NCBI GenBank assembly: GCA_035048495.1
Contig: CM068553.1
Location: 28,854,978-28,918,977 of the forward strand
From: Euptelea pleiosperma
Lineage: Eukaryota; Streptophyta; Magnoliopsida; Ranunculales; Eupteleaceae
DNA length: 64,000 nucleotides
Reading direction: 5' to 3'
The notes under the pieces were generated by a model. It ran no database searches. It had not been told where the DNA came from and saw only the letters and a program-made list of their open reading frames with translations. Positions 11,573 to 23,084 of this stretch are shown piece by piece. How positions within the stretch are numbered: position 1 is the first letter of the stretch; every line of letters begins with the position of its first letter. The position numbers and the translations under genes were made by a program.

Positions 11573-12928
11573 TAAGGGTGGTAATTTGGCCTGTCGAGTC
11601 GGGCCTGCCTCGGGCTGGGCCTACGTCGGGCCGGGCTAGTGAGGCCCATAGGCTACTCGGGCCGGGCTGCGGGTAGGCCGCAGGCTAAAACTCAAACTCA
11701 AGCCCAGCCAGTGGCCCGATCCATAGTTGGGCCGACGATCTTCGTAACGGGCTGGGCCGCAGGCTTGGTAATGGGCTATGGGCTGGCCACATGAAAATGA
11801 CCCTAATCCAATGCGTAGAAATCACTAATCAGGTTAGTTTTTGGTTTCTAGATCCACATAAGCATTGATAAACATCCATACAATCGGTGTACTCTGAAAA
11901 TGTGCCATGTGGCTCATATTGTACCACCTCTTGGTTGATTTTTGGTTTCTAGATCCACCTAGGGATTAACCAAACTTATGGATGTTTGGAGTTGGACCAC
12001 CTCTTGGTGGACCTACACACCAAAGATCAACTTGATCAGTCATCCAAAGAAAAACCAGATTCAACGGTAAAAAATAATGTTATTAAAATATTACATCCAA
12101 CGGTAAAAAATCATGTCTTTTTCTCAATCTTTGTGCGCTGTCAGCCTTTGAATTTTACCTGAAAGGTATGACTCAATAGGTATACCTATATAGTTAAGGG
12201 TTGGGATCGAGGGACAACCATTTTTCACAACTATTTTTGACAACCATTTGGCGGACCAACATAGAAGATGAATCAATGGCTGATTTTTGGTGAGGATGAT
12301 CTCTATGGTGACGAGATCATCCTCACAAAAATTCAAATCATTCTAATATTTGTAGACTGGTTTAGAAGTTGAAGAATTATGGACTGTCTATTTTTTCCGC
12401 GTAACTTGAAAACCACATTTAATGGGGATAGAAATTTCAGAATGGGCTGATTTTTTGTTGGGGTATTCTATATGGTGAGCAGATCATCCTCACCAAAAAT
12501 TAGCCATTGATTCATCTTCTATGTGGGTCCGCCCAAATGGTTGTAAAAAATAGTTGTAAAAAATGATTGTCCCCCTGATCCCGACCCTATAGTTAATATC
12601 AAAATATATTAATCATTTGATTTGCCAAAATGTACTTGTGTACCAAAGTAAACCATGGAAAATGCAAAATATTTCTTAAAGTATTTTTTTTCCACCAACT
12701 CATGTTAAGATGAACTTTAATACACAAAAAAAAATAGCCATCAAATGCATGCTCAACAGGAAAGTCGGGCTTAGGCTGGGCTCAGGCTTTGTTTTCAAAT
12801 CCAAGCTTGACCCAACATATTCACGGGCTGGGCTGGGCCGGGTCGGGCTCACCTTCAGGCAAGGTCGGGCTTGGGCCGAGATAAACCGGCCGGGCTCGGG
12901 CCGGGCTGCGGCCAAATTGCTACCCCTA
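11573..12928. mobile_element. Non-autonomous hAT element with exact 8-bp TSD
   Basis: Ends TAAGGGTGGTAATTTGG and, inverted, TAGGGGTAGCAATTTGG, a common plant hAT terminus. The exact octamer GTTACAAT flanks it at 11565-11572 and 12929-12936, the TSD length expected for hAT. Subterminal DNA is rich in GGGCCGGGCT-type motifs in inverted arrangement (about 11590-11780 and 12760-12915). No transposase. The middle contains a fragment of the GGTCCACC/CATCCATACGG repeat family (about 11810-12010) and a complete Mutator-like MITE (12198-12587). Confidence 0.85.
12198..12587. mobile_element. Mutator-like MITE, GGGTCGGGATCGGGGGACAA family, copy 1
   Basis: Terminal inverted repeats begin GGGTTGGGATCGAGGGACAA and, inverted, GGGTCGGGATCAGGGGGACA. 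The 9-bp TSD TATAGTTAA is exact (12189-12197 and 12588-12596). It is 390 bp and non-coding, and lies inside the hAT element, so it is the youngest layer of the nest. Confidence 0.88.
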
Positions 12929-12943
12929 GTTACAATTACAACA

Positions 12944-14142
12944 TAAAACACTTTATTACAATTAAAAATATTTAAAATAAAATAATAGATTTTTTTGAAG
13001 ATTTTTCCATTAGTTGGCTCAACTTCCTCTAACGCGTTCTTCTCACTAGGGTCGAAAATCCTGAAATGGTAGATGTAGGAGTGAGCCAAACGCTCACTCA
13101 GATTTTTCACCTAAAAATTTGATTCAAACAATACAAGCTATACAGACATGTTCGCATAGATTAAATTGTCAAGCAATAACATCATATTCATAATGAATGC
13201 ATTAACATTAAAACAAAAATATACACAACCCATACAGAGGGTTTCCTTCTTCACCCATATAGAGGGTCTTCCCAGGGTTTTTGGGTCTTTCACCTTGGAG
13301 AACTCATTTCAAACTTGTTTTATCGTTTCTAAATCTTAAATACGAATGCACGTCTTAACATATAAAGAATAATCCTTGAAATGAAAAAATCCACACAGGA
13401 GATCTCAAATATAGAATCAGCTCTCAATTATAGTTTAACAATCAATAGATGCTCACAAGTCTTTAACTAGTATTGATAGAATAATGAGAAGGGTACCTAC
13501 TTAAACCTTTGTTGATGCTTCGGAAGTCTTCACAAAATCTAAAAATGATCAATGGATGAGATGAGATAAAAGTGAGATGGGTGTATTCTTCAATATGAGA
13601 AGTAGCTATGTATTGGTGTAGGAGCATCCAAAGTTTCTCTTAAATAGATTATGTGAGTAGATTTAGGATTTGAGTTTTTGTTTAAATTTTTGGGAGGTTA
13701 AATCTTGGCCATTAGATCTAAAGTTAGTAAAAGGTTTGGATCAATTAGGGTTTTGGTTTATAATAGAGTTTAGAGTTTTGGTTGAAAGATTCTCTCAATC
13801 TTTTATGTAAACAAACAACTTTTTATTTTATCTCAATTAAAAATGATTTTCGTAACTTTAACAGGGGTAAATTTTACAACCCACTAAAAGACTTATTTTA
13901 AGTTGGATATGGGCTAGAAATGGGTCCAAAACATATATGTATTAATTAGACTTTAATTAAAGTTTTTTTAGGTCCAAAAATTTTCTAAATTGGTCCTAGA
14001 GGCCCACCCACACTCATTTTAACTCAAACAACATGGAACCAAACATTAATATTTAATATTTATTAACAAAATACTACTAATATAATTAAAATTAAAATTT
14101 AAAATTTTAAAGTACTCATAAAAAGTTTAGGGTATTACTATA
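12944..14142 (-). mobile_element. Gypsy-type LTR, proximal (5') part of the probable solo LTR
   Basis: On the minus strand it starts TAGTAATACCCTAAAC (usual LTR start TGTAATACCC) and contains a TATTTAAGAGAA promoter-like segment. Downstream comes GAAGACCCTCTATATGGG and a long untranslated stretch, an organisation typical of plant Gypsy LTRs. The sequence breaks at the Copia boundary and is taken to continue at 2449. The 136-codon frame at 13110-12700 crosses the element border and is not a gene. Confidence 0.55.
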
Positions 14143-14147
14143 CCCGG

Positions 14148-14906
14148 CCTCATTACACTCCACAAGAGTAAATTGGAAGAGGATAATTGTCTATCTACCT
14201 TGGGTTGCACTCTCCTTTGGAGCTAGGATTTGGTATCAAAGGAATGTGAAAGTCTTTACACATCGTTCGGACAACCCACTTGGTGCTACAGTCTTTAACA
14301 TCCTTTCTTCTCACTCGACCAGTGCTAGCTAACACAAATGGACTCCGTACCAGTGCTACTTGGCGACCCCCTGCTTTGGGCTGGATTAAACTAAATACTG
14401 ATGGTGCCTAGCTTCTAGGATCATCCATGGCCAGCATTAGTTTTATTTTATAGGATGAGTCTAATCATTTCATTTTGGCAGAGGATGTCGGGTCCCTTCC
14501 CAATCCGCAGAGGAGGCTGAGGCCAAGGCGCTAAGGTGGGGACTTGAAATTGCAATTTCTCACGATTTCAAGAAAATCGAAATAGAATCTGATGCTGCTG
14601 TTATCATTAACCAACTGAACCTTTCTCTATCCTTTTTGAGCTGGCGTGCTTCACCAGTTTGTGTTGATATTTTAGAATTAGCACATAGGCTTGATTCCCA
14701 TAGATTTATGTTTTGCTATAGGGAATGTAATTTTGTTGCTGATGGTATTGCTTCGAAGGCCATCAACTGAATCTCATCTTTTGTTTGGTCAGACCCTCTT
14801 CCCTGGTTAGTATTTTTGTGTAACAGGTTTGGTGGGGTAGACTTTGGTTACTTTGGTTTTCCTTATAAATTAGCTGCTTACACACACACAAAAAAAAAAA
14901 AAAAAA
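14148..14906 (+). mobile_element. LINE 3' end: zf-RVT tail, RNase H remnant, A-tail
   Basis: Continuation of the LINE at 1-1406. Frames give EEDNCLSTLGCTLLWS and IWYQRNVKVFTHR, typical of the zf-RVT-to-RNase H linker. Then GWIKLNTDGA (first catalytic Asp of RNase H, followed at once by a stop) and FCYRECNFVADGIASKA (the conserved RNase H end). The copy ends in CACACACACA plus about 17 A at 14880-14906, the 3' tail of a retroposed LINE. Stops and frameshifts throughout. Confidence 0.85.
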
Positions 14907-14961
14907 TTTCTATGTTTTCAAGACATTCGTAATTAGAAACACCTAACACCCATATGTTATA

Positions 14962-15304
14962 GGGTCGGGATAGGGGGACAACCATTTTTGACAACTATTT
15001 TTGACAACCATTTTGGCAGACCCACATTGAAGATTGATGAATCAATGACTGATTTTTGGTGAGGATGATCTCCTTACCATATAGATGTCCCCCCCAAAAA
15101 ATCAGCCCATTCTGAAATTTCTAACCCCATCAAATGTGATTTTCAAGTTACATGGTAAAAGTAGACGGTCCATAATTCTTCAACTTCTAAACCAGTCTAC
15201 GAATATTGGAATGATTTGAATACCATAGAGATCCTCCTCACCAAAAATCAGCCAACGATTCTTCTATTTGGGTCCGCCAAATGGTTGTCCCCCGATCCCG
15301 ACCC
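14962..15304. mobile_element. Mutator-like MITE, GGGTCGGGATCGGGGGACAA family, copy 2
   Basis: Inverted termini GGGTCGGGATAGGGGGACAA and GGGTCGGGATCGGGGGACAA. The flanks TATGTTATA (14953-14961) and TATGTTAAA (15305-15313) match at 8 of 9. It is 343 bp. The interior matches copies at 12198, 15942 and 39628, including GAAATTTCTAACCCC and CTTCAACTTCTAAACC. Confidence 0.88.
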
Positions 15305-15535
15305 TATGTTAAATTGGTGCAGGTCTAGTCAATTTGGGTATGATTATAGGAGAACGTACAAGAAACGGACCCATTAAATAAACGAACCCAATCAGGAAAC
15401 GAGGAATTGGGGAACTGCTGGACCGAGTATTTGGGACCGAGTCATAAAAACTCTGGAGCGTGTTTGGAGAGCGATCTGAGTTTTGACGAGGTTATGTTCT
15501 GACTCAATCCAACAATCATTTTTATGTTCGACGAT

Positions 15536-15624
15536 AGTCAACCGAGTTGACAATTTCTTAGTCAACCCACTTGACAATTTCCGTGTGAACCCAGTTGACA
15601 ATTTCCGATTCAACCCAATTCACG
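15536..15624 (+). repeat. 24-bp tandem repeats, about 3.7 copies
   Basis: Units start at 15536, 15560, 15584 and 15608 (partial), of the form AGTCAACCCACTTGACAATT plus four bases. GTCAAC/GTTGAC halves make each unit locally self-complementary. Short frames on both strands only reflect the array. Confidence 0.85.
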
Positions 15625-15941
15625 TTAATTTTCTTTTTTTCTTTTATTTTATCATAAGCGTGTTGACCTTGGTTCAGCTAAAATATTCATAAATCATTTT
15701 CATGCTTAACGGTCAATAATGTTCTAGAAACAATTGATCAAAATGACTTCCAATTCGAAGGTTAGGATCATTTCTACATCAGATGTGGACCCTACCTCGA
15801 TCAAAGGTCCTTTATCGGATGATCAACAACTCAACTTAAATTTGTTTAAAAAAAGAAGTTTCTAATGCTGTTAGTCAACGGTAACGTTCTAACCCCGTTA
15901 CATTATTTGGTATCGAAAGTTAAAACGGGTAAAATATGAAG

Positions 15942-16305
15942 AGTTGGGCTCGGGGGACCCCCATTTTCGACACCCATTTTGGCAGACCCATATAGAAGAT
16001 GAGTCAATGGTTGATTTTTGGTGGGGATGATCTCCTCATCTTATAGATGACCCCAACAAAAAATCAGCCCATTCTGAAATTTCTAACCCCATCAAATGTG
16101 GTTTTGAAGTTACACGGTAAAAATCGACGGTCCATAATTCTTCAGCTTCTAAACCAGACTATGATTATCAGATTGATTTGAATTTTTGTGAGGATGATCT
16201 TCTCACCATAGAGATCATCCCCCACCAAAAATCAGCCATTGATTCATCTTCTATGTGGGTCCGCCAAAATGGGTATAAAAAATGGGGGTCCCCCGAGCCA
16301 AACCC
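15942..16305. mobile_element. Mutator-like MITE, GGGTCGGGATCGGGGGACAA family, copy 3 (diverged ends)
   Basis: Termini AGTTGGGCTCGGGGGACCCC and, inverted, GGGTTTGGCTCGGGGGACCC. The flanks AATATGAAG (15933-15941) and AATATGAAT (16306-16314) match at 8 of 9. The interior is colinear with the other copies. In the ends CAACC is replaced by CCCCC. Confidence 0.85.
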
Positions 16306-18198
16306 AATATGAATTCAAAAAATAATAATGTAACAAGATTTTGATCATTTTGACCTTTTTCTGGACCCTTATTTGACTCGTTATCTCGGGCATGATGATA
16401 ATACCAGCTAACCATTACATCAACGTTAAACACTAGCTGAAGGCCACATGCGATGCCGCACACTCGCTGCTTAAGTTATGGAATTAAAATATTAAATGCG
16501 TCATTTAAATAAAATCAACAGAAAAAGATTAATTAGAACACGTTGCTTAATATAGAATTATAATATCAGTATGGTGGAGGCCAGGCCAACGTTACCCACC
16601 AGCGCATGTTAGCCAAAATCTGATGGTTAAAGAAAGCGACAATAATCAAGTTGACGGCCTATGTCATGCAAGTGGGCTGATCAACAAATTATTGTAAACA
16701 TTTCTTTTTATTTTTTATTTTTTATTTTTGCTTTTAAAAGAGGAGATCTCTATATTATTTAATTATTTTTTGTTGGGACCCACTAAATAAAAAAAAAATT
16801 CAGGTGAAAGAAGATCTGAACCACCCGAGAAATGGATAAAAAAATCATTAAAAAAAATAAATAATAGTTGTTATTTCTGTTATAACTGCCACTGTAACGC
16901 TATGCCCGTTTTTGAATTTTTTGCATGGTTTTTGAAATAATGTAACAGGGTTTGAACGGTATGGCTTTTTATGAGCAAAACTAATTATTGCATGGGCAAT
17001 AATGTCATAAACACCTGAAAAAAAAGTGCCACTTGACTTGAACGAGTGGGTACGTAGTCTAAATTGTCATATACATAAAATTAATATATGAAGATGCCCA
17101 ATCCTGTGGACCCTACCTAATCAAAGCTTATTTATTTTATTTTCTTTTATTTTTATTTATTTATTTATTTTAACCAGTGCGGTGGAGGACAGTGGAACCT
17201 ACCAGCGCATATTAGCCCAACCTGTTTGTTCAAGTTGATGGCCCGTCTCGTGCAAGTGGGCGTAGGAATGAAGCCAGGCGAGTTCGTTTGTTGAATGGAT
17301 AAGTTCGCTTTGAGACAGAGGCAAGCCGGAACTAACATAGTTAGCCTCGATTTTGTAGCAAATTTACGAAAGAGCCATTTTATATGATTTTTTTATTAAC
17401 AAAATTATTAAAATTATATTATTTATTGAATTATCTAGTTTTTAAGGAAGAATTTTGTTTCATTTTTTTTTAATTACTTGGTTTTTTATTTTTATTGGAA
17501 ACCCACAAAAAAAAAAAAAAAATTACGGAGCAAAATTCAGACATTGTATGGAAAAAGCTCAAGTATAATTCGGATTTGTCATTTGAAAATTTTGCAAAAA
17601 AATAAAAATAAAAATAATTTTAAACAAATTTTTTATACTTCTTTTTCAAATTTAAAAATCAGATTTTTCAATAATTTGAAATAATTCGTGTACAATATGT
17701 GTTTTTAATATGGGTATAATTTGGTTCCTTAAAAAATGCGAGTTTTACTGAATCTTTGAATAATACGACCGTATAATAAATTTTGTTAAAAATCCGTCAA
17801 ATATTTGTTTTAATGAGAAATTGCTAACTAGGGATCAAACCATCATATTTTTTTTAAAATTTTGTTTCAATGAGAAATTGTTAAAAATTCGTAATATCAT
17901 GTTGATAGCTCTGCACGGGGCTACAGTTCCCTTAAGAACTACCATGGTCGAGCTTAATTGCAGGTCGTTCAACATGCTACATAGCTGAAGCCAAAACTCT
18001 AGCCCCTCATTAAGGACGCCATTTACTTCTCCTCCATCTTGTCAGTCGATGCTGACAAGGAGACTCAACATGCTCATCCATCATTTGAGCTGGCGGGTCT
18101 TTTAAAATGGCACTAGGATCTAATAGCTCCTCGTTCAAGTCAAGGGTTTCTCCAAACATTTGTAAAGTTATATTTTTTTTGGAGTTGTCTAATTCTAT
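16306..18198. other. Intergenic, AT-rich; a diverged direct repeat
   Basis: No gene seen. About 16568-16680 and 17178-17262 share GGTGGAGG...ACCAGCGCAT...TTAGCC...CAAGTTGA.GGCC...TGCAAGTGGGC, a duplicated fragment some 600 bp apart. The rest is homopolymer-rich DNA with short chance ORFs. Confidence 0.6.
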
Positions 18199-18482
18199 GG
18201 CAAATGTATGTCAATTGTATTACTCTTACTCCTTGCTTCACATTATGTAATATCTGAAGGATAAGAGAGAGCCTAAAGCCATTAAAGATCAAGGGTGAAG
18301 CTTAAAGTGGCTCCAAAATTATGAAAGAAGATCAAGAAGTTTAGAGCAAATGTATTAGTCTTAGTCCTTGGTTCACATCATGTAGTATCTAAAGGATAAA
18401 ATAGATTCTGAAGACATTGAAGATTAAGGGTGAAGCTTAAAGTGGCTCTAAAATCAAGAAGCAAGATCAAGAAGTTTAGAGA
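18199..18482 (+). repeat. Tandem duplication of about 140 bp
   Basis: Two adjacent copies (about 18199-18345 and 18346-18482) share GCAAATGTATT, TCTTA.TCCTTG.TTCACAT, and AAGGGTGAAGCTTAAAGTGG to AGATCAAGAAGTTTAGAG. They diverge by several percent. No coding sequence recognised. Confidence 0.75.
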
Positions 18483-20066
18483 GCCCAAGATTGATTTTTT
18501 TGTTTTTTTTTGTTTGAAAGGTATATGGTTGGACTCTTAAGTATTGGTGTGATTTTCCTCTTGTTTCAGGACTTTATAGGCAAATCTGTTGCTGTGCAGT
18601 TGAGTTCCCTTAGAGACTAGTCGACTGGCCTTGAGACTGGTCAACCAGCTTCGATTCAAATACTGGTCAGTTGATCGCTCAAACAATAGTGATATTTTCA
18701 TAATGCTCTGTCTGATCGGTATATGGATCAATGAACTGGTCGACTGTGCCAATCTAACGCCAAAAATAAGACTATTTTACAAGCTCTTTAGGCTTATAAA
18801 ATTAGAGGATCGTTTTTTTCTGTAAAAGTCTTGACATTCCTTTGCAAGTAGATAAACGTATCAAGAGAAGCTCTAAAGAGATTCTAATCAAACCCTAACC
18901 CTCTCTAAACACTCGCTATGTAAAATATTTTGAGGGAGGATCTTTGGCTTGTGAGCATATAGTAAGATCTTAATTTACTCAAGCCCTTCAAAGAATCTTC
19001 AAGTAGAGTATTCATGCCTTACAATTGAAGAAGAGCTTGTATAAGCATCCCAAAAAACTTCATCATTTCTCACACTCTTTTGATATCTCATCGAGAGGCT
19101 AGTGTTCTTATTCCTAAATCAGCCTACTAGGAGGCATTATATTTTCTCCTTGTTTACGATTGAATATATCCATATTTAAGAGAGGTAAGTTGAGTGGATT
19201 CTCAACCAGCCTGTGCTTGGGTGGAGTCCTAAGTATCAGGGTGGATACTGTTTGATCTAGTGGTTTCTCGATTGCTTTGGTTAGATGAATCCCTATCCAT
19301 TTCATTAAATAATAATTGATGTGACTTCAAGATTGAGTAAATAATATTGATAGCTCGATTTGAGTACTCTGAGAATGGATCTATGTGTGCATTCACCGAA
19401 CCACTATAAACCTTTGTGTTGTGTAGTTGTGTGCTTATTGTCTATCTTTCGTCCATCTTACTCTTGTAATTGAATGTGTCGATAAGAGTTGGTTCATAGC
19501 ATATCTCTAATTGTGTGATTGGATTATAAATTCATAATCAAAATTTTTGTATATAGTGCTATGCACCCCCTCTCTAGGACCTTGCATAATGATATTACAA
19601 GAATTTAAATATTAACTACGTCACAATTGAACTTATCAAAAAACAAGGCTAGATGGCCCACCTTTTGAAGAAGAAGAGTCTTAAACTCAAGCTTTGAACA
19701 AGATGATATCTTTCTCAATCTTTAAGCGCCGAACAAGTAGCGTATTATCCCCCTTCTATAGTAACTTGACTAGTAGAGCAATGCTTGGAACAACAACAAG
19801 TGTACTGGTATCATTTCAAAAGTTGTGCGCTAGCTCTTTTAATTGTGTTGCCAAACGACGTCTATTGAGGAAACAACGCCATCATATTATTGAAACACTA
19901 GTTAAGAAAAGAGGGAGAGATGTGCATATTATATCTGACCAATCTAATCCTAGTCGTACACATGCCACTAATGCCCCAGCCACATATAGTTAACAAAGCA
20001 CGTAAACCAAGCATGTGACATGTGGCTCGCTGACCTATATATCACACCAACTCTCTAGAGGCCCAA
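18483..20066. other. Unassigned region, possibly a decayed LTR
   Basis: Contains GACTGGTCAACCAG and TGGTCGACTG near 18.6-18.75 kb, and ATGCACCCCCTCTCTAGGAC near 19.56 kb, phrases seen in many plant Copia LTRs and leaders. No PBS, coding domain or paired LTR was found. The 99-codon frame at 19694-19993 has no recognisable motif and I do not call it. Confidence 0.3.
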
Positions 20067-20075
20067 TTAACATGG

Positions 20076-20907
20076 GAGGAATTTTCGATACCCCGTCAAT
20101 TTCTCTTATCTCCCCCCTTTCTCTTATTTTCCCTCCACAATTTCTAAAATTTTCTAATTGGCCTGTGGGTCCATCGAAATCTCTTATCACCCCTACCCCC
20201 TCAAAATGATAGACACGAAAGGGAAATTTGCAAGGGTTTTGCAATTTCGGTGGAATCGCCTTATGTCGCTCTTCCTCTCCCCATCCACCTTCACCACACC
20301 GCCAACCCCATTTTCTCTCCAGCGTCGCCGGTCACCCTTTTTCTCTATCATTGTTGGTCGCCGGAGAGTAGAGGCACCTCTCGTTTCGCAGGTACTCGTC
20401 GATGTTCGGACTACTTTGTCCAAACAATGCTTCACTGTTCAGACTGTTAAGTCCATGACCGAGACAGCACAAGAAAAAAAAATAAATGTATCGTTCCGGC
20501 GAGATTACTAGAAATTCTTGTTAGAATGGTTTCGAAAATGAAGTTAGAATGATTTTGTCGATTAAAAAAATTAAATTCAAATACATACATCCATTGATTG
20601 TTTTACTCAAAAGTTTCCGATGAGAGTTATAGAAGATGTAGAATACAACCCTAGAATCTTTTAGGTATTCTCCTTTTGCTTTTCAATAGTCTCCCTTGCT
20701 TTCTCCCATGCTCTAACGGTTTTGAATTTTATAGGGGATGAGTAGAAATATAAAGTGATTAATTAGAGAAACAAATGGGGTAAAGTTAGTATTTTATATA
20801 TCTTGTAGGGGGGAGATAAGAGAAAACACAGGGGATATATACATTATTTTAATTATAGTTTAAGTGAGGGATAAGAAGAGAAATTGACGAGATATCCAAA
20901 ATTCGCC
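20076..20907. mobile_element. Mutator-like non-autonomous element with 9-bp TSD
   Basis: The inverted ends align as GAGGAATTTTCGATACCCCG and GGCGAATTTTGGATATCTCG, both followed by TCAATTTCTCTT. The flanks TTAACATGG (20067-20075) and TTAACATAG (20908-20916) match at 8 of 9. It is 832 bp, with a GC-richer middle (20250-20470) that reads open in several frames on both strands. A second copy of the family is at 41730-42880; both carry GTTCGGACT...GTCCAAAC...CACTGTTC internally. No transposase seen. Confidence 0.8.
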
Positions 20908-20916
20908 TTAACATAG

Positions 20917-22368
20917 TATTTTAACTTTTTTGTCACCAATACTTTGATATAAGATTCTGTGACAATTGCAAGTATCTCACCAAATTAGTAAGGATCTTGT
21001 ACGTACATTAAACTTCACAAAGAATTAGACTCTCGATCATAGTAAAACACAGTATGGAAGACTTCCAAAAAATTCTATAATTATGGGAAGATTCTAGAGA
21101 GAGTCCAATCCTTCTTAGAATTAGACTCCGTCTGGCTTATCACACTATAATTAAAAACATTACCTTACATGATCAAGGCAAATATAAAATGACTTCAACA
21201 ACATCCCAATCCTTCTCAAAATTGGACTTCCTTTTAAACATATAAATTAAGGTCATGAGTGAATCCACTTGCAACTTCATCTCCTCCTCTTACCTGAGCA
21301 TCAGAGTGTCTTTGTAGGTACCACCTCACGTCTAACTAGTGAAGGAAACAAGAATCCAACTTTTCTCATCAAAATCGACCTTAAGGATTTTAAACTAAAG
21401 AATCTTCAGAATTATCACTCATCGGTTTGATGAGTGATTTCAAACCTTTGGATCTGAGTACCCCAAATAATACTTGAAATCTACGGTTAAAAATCAACCC
21501 ATGAAAACGACTCCAATCAAATCCTTAAAAATCACTAATCAGGCTGTTTTTTTTTTTGCATATAGGCCTATCTAGAGATGGGCCAAACATCGATATGGTC
21601 AGTGATCTCTACGAATGTGCCACGTGTAAAGTGCTTCCATGTGTAAGGTGCACGTGAATCGCACGTGGCGTTCCCCTAGTATATATATGATTCGCTTAGA
21701 ACCTTTTTGCCTAATAGAAGCAAGAGTTTAGCACTCGTGGTACACATGCATAGCATTTGAAACCCTAGAGATCTTCCACAAAAAGACAAACAAACAGTAA
21801 ATCTAAATTCTATACAACTCTTCCTTATTTTTTTAATGACCATCCAAAAAAATGTGACAAATCAAATGTTTAGATTCTTTTAATCAGATTTATTCTCGAT
21901 GTAAGTGTAACCCTAGGTGCAAGTAAACCCATCAAATTAATAATCCATCTTAATTCCCTTCCCTTGCACGTGTCTTGATCCTTGGGTTCCGTGTCTTCAA
22001 TCCAAAGGCTGTGATCATTTCAATTTAAACAAATCACCAGGATTTATCCTCTTTCTAAGTGACCAACACAAAATTTCCCCAGGGAGAGTGAAAATTTGAT
22101 TACAGCTCGTTCTCATTGAGGCCGATGAGTTTTAAACCTTTGGATCTTTGTACCTCAAATAATGGTCAATAATGCTCAAAATCACACGGTTAAAATCAAC
22201 CCGTGAAAATAACTCCAATCCAACGCCTAGAAATCACTAATCAGGCTGATTTTTTGGTTTGTAGGTCCACCTAGGGATTGGCCAAACATCCATACGGTCA
22301 GAGTCCTCTAAGAGTGAGCCACGTGGCTCATATTATGCGCTGTCATCGGCTTGAGGAAGACGTTCTCC
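20917..22368. other. Intergenic with fragments of the CATCCATACGG repeat family
   Basis: No gene. About 21410-21680 and 22090-22345 are fragments of the abundant foldback family (AATCACTAATCAGGCTGATT, GGCCAAACATCCATACGG, GCCACGTGGCTCATATT). 22320-22325 is a CACGTG. The rest has no recognised content. Confidence 0.6.
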
Positions 22369-22378
22369 CTGGGTTCAG

Positions 22379-22758
22379 GAGTAATACTTGCCTGACCACC
22401 GGTGGTCAGGTAGCTACCAGAACCACCCACAATATAATCAACGTGACAATTTATTAGAGGACACTGACCGTAGAGATGTTTGGTCAATCCCTAGGTGGAC
22501 CTACAAACCCAAAATCAACCTGATCAGTTATCTCTAAAGCGTTAGTTGAAGTCATTTTCGTTGGTCGATTTTAACCGTAGGAATTTGAGCATTATTTACC
22601 ATTATTTCCCTACAAAGATCCAAAGGTTTGAAATCACTAATCAGGCTGATTTTTGGTTTGTAGGTCTATTTACGGATTGGTCAGACATCTATACGGTCAG
22701 TGTCCTCTAATAAATTTCCACGTGGCTTATATTTTGGGTGGTCAGGCAAGTCTTACTC
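22379..22758. mobile_element. Mutator-like foldback MITE, GAGTAA family, with 10-bp direct flank
   Basis: Ends GAGTAATACTTGCCTGACCA and, inverted, GAGTAAGACTTGCCTGACCA, with long inverted arms through GGTCAGTGTCCTCTAATAAA. CTGGGTTCAG flanks it exactly at 22369-22378 and 22759-22768 (9 bp plus one chance match, or 10 bp). It is 380 bp and non-coding, carries a CACGTG (22719-22724), and ends about 320 bp upstream of the ERF TATA box. Confidence 0.85.
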
Positions 22759-22888
22759 CTGGGTTCAGATTGTTGGATGGTCATCGAGATTTACGTCAAA
22801 ACGAATCACGAAGATATAGTTAAATTTTGTATAGGTAAGACGATATCCTGAGGATTATAATATTATTTGATTATTCAATCACACCTGT

Positions 22889-22894
22889 TTGACC
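22889..22894 (+). promoter_or_regulatory. W-box-like element upstream of the ERF gene
   Basis: TTGACC, the WRKY-binding core, about 190 bp upstream of the TATA box and directly followed by ACGT. Group IX ERF genes are often pathogen-inducible, so the site is plausible, but a 6-mer alone is weak evidence. Confidence 0.3.
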
Positions 22895-23076
22895 ACGTTA
22901 GCATTGATTTTTAGAAGCATATATAAAATGACATAAATACCCTTTCTGGAAGTACCGTGGAAGGGTCTGAAACGGTTTTTGTTGGAAACAAAAGGTTGCT
23001 TCGTCCGTCCAGCTGAGAACCTCGTTTGAAAGTCCGCTCTCACCAAGACAAAATTCTCTCCCTCTCCCCTCTACAA

Positions 23077-23084
23077 TATATATA
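23077..23084 (+). promoter_or_regulatory. TATA box of the ERF gene
   Basis: TATATATA in a CT-rich context, about 155 bp upstream of the ATG. A pyrimidine-rich leader with TCTTCTTCTTCT and TCTCTCTCTCT follows, a common plant 5' UTR feature. Transcription would start near 23110. Confidence 0.65.

Larger units (their letters stand above)
2450..12943 (-). mobile_element. Copia LTR retrotransposon, minus strand, degenerate and multiply invaded
   Basis: A pair of about 152-bp LTRs bounds the element: 2450-2601 (3' LTR) and 11428-11572 plus 12937-12943 (5' LTR, split by a hAT element). They match at roughly nine bases in ten and have TG/CA ends. Read on the minus strand the order is 5' LTR, unrecognised gag region, GAG-pre-integrase (about 10164-9960), insertion, integrase/RT linker (6670-6422), RT (6241-5100), RNase H end (5050-4860), polypurine tract (2610-2602) and 3' LTR. 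All coding domains carry stops or frameshifts. About 2 kb of Tat-like LTR and about 3 kb of Athila-like DNA inflate it. No clear 5-bp target duplication (left AATAT, right TAAAA) and no tRNA-Met primer site were seen. The superfamily call is firm; the lineage is not. Confidence 0.82.
11428..12943 (-). repeat. Copia 5' LTR, split by a hAT element
   Basis: 11428-11572 matches the 3' LTR. The last seven bases (TACAACA, 12937-12943) resume after the hAT insertion at 11573-12928. Removing the insertion and one GTTACAAT copy restores CGGTTATAACCGTTACAA followed by TTACAACA, the expected LTR terminus. Confidence 0.8.

Noticed and set aside
12700..13110. 136-codon minus-strand ORF
   Set aside because: It crosses the border between the hAT element and the Gypsy LTR, so it cannot be one gene. 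Its RPEPGRF-type text is translated GGGCCGGGC repeats.
19694..19993. 99-codon plus-strand ORF
   Set aside because: No domain, no homologous feel, and it lies in DNA with LTR-like debris.
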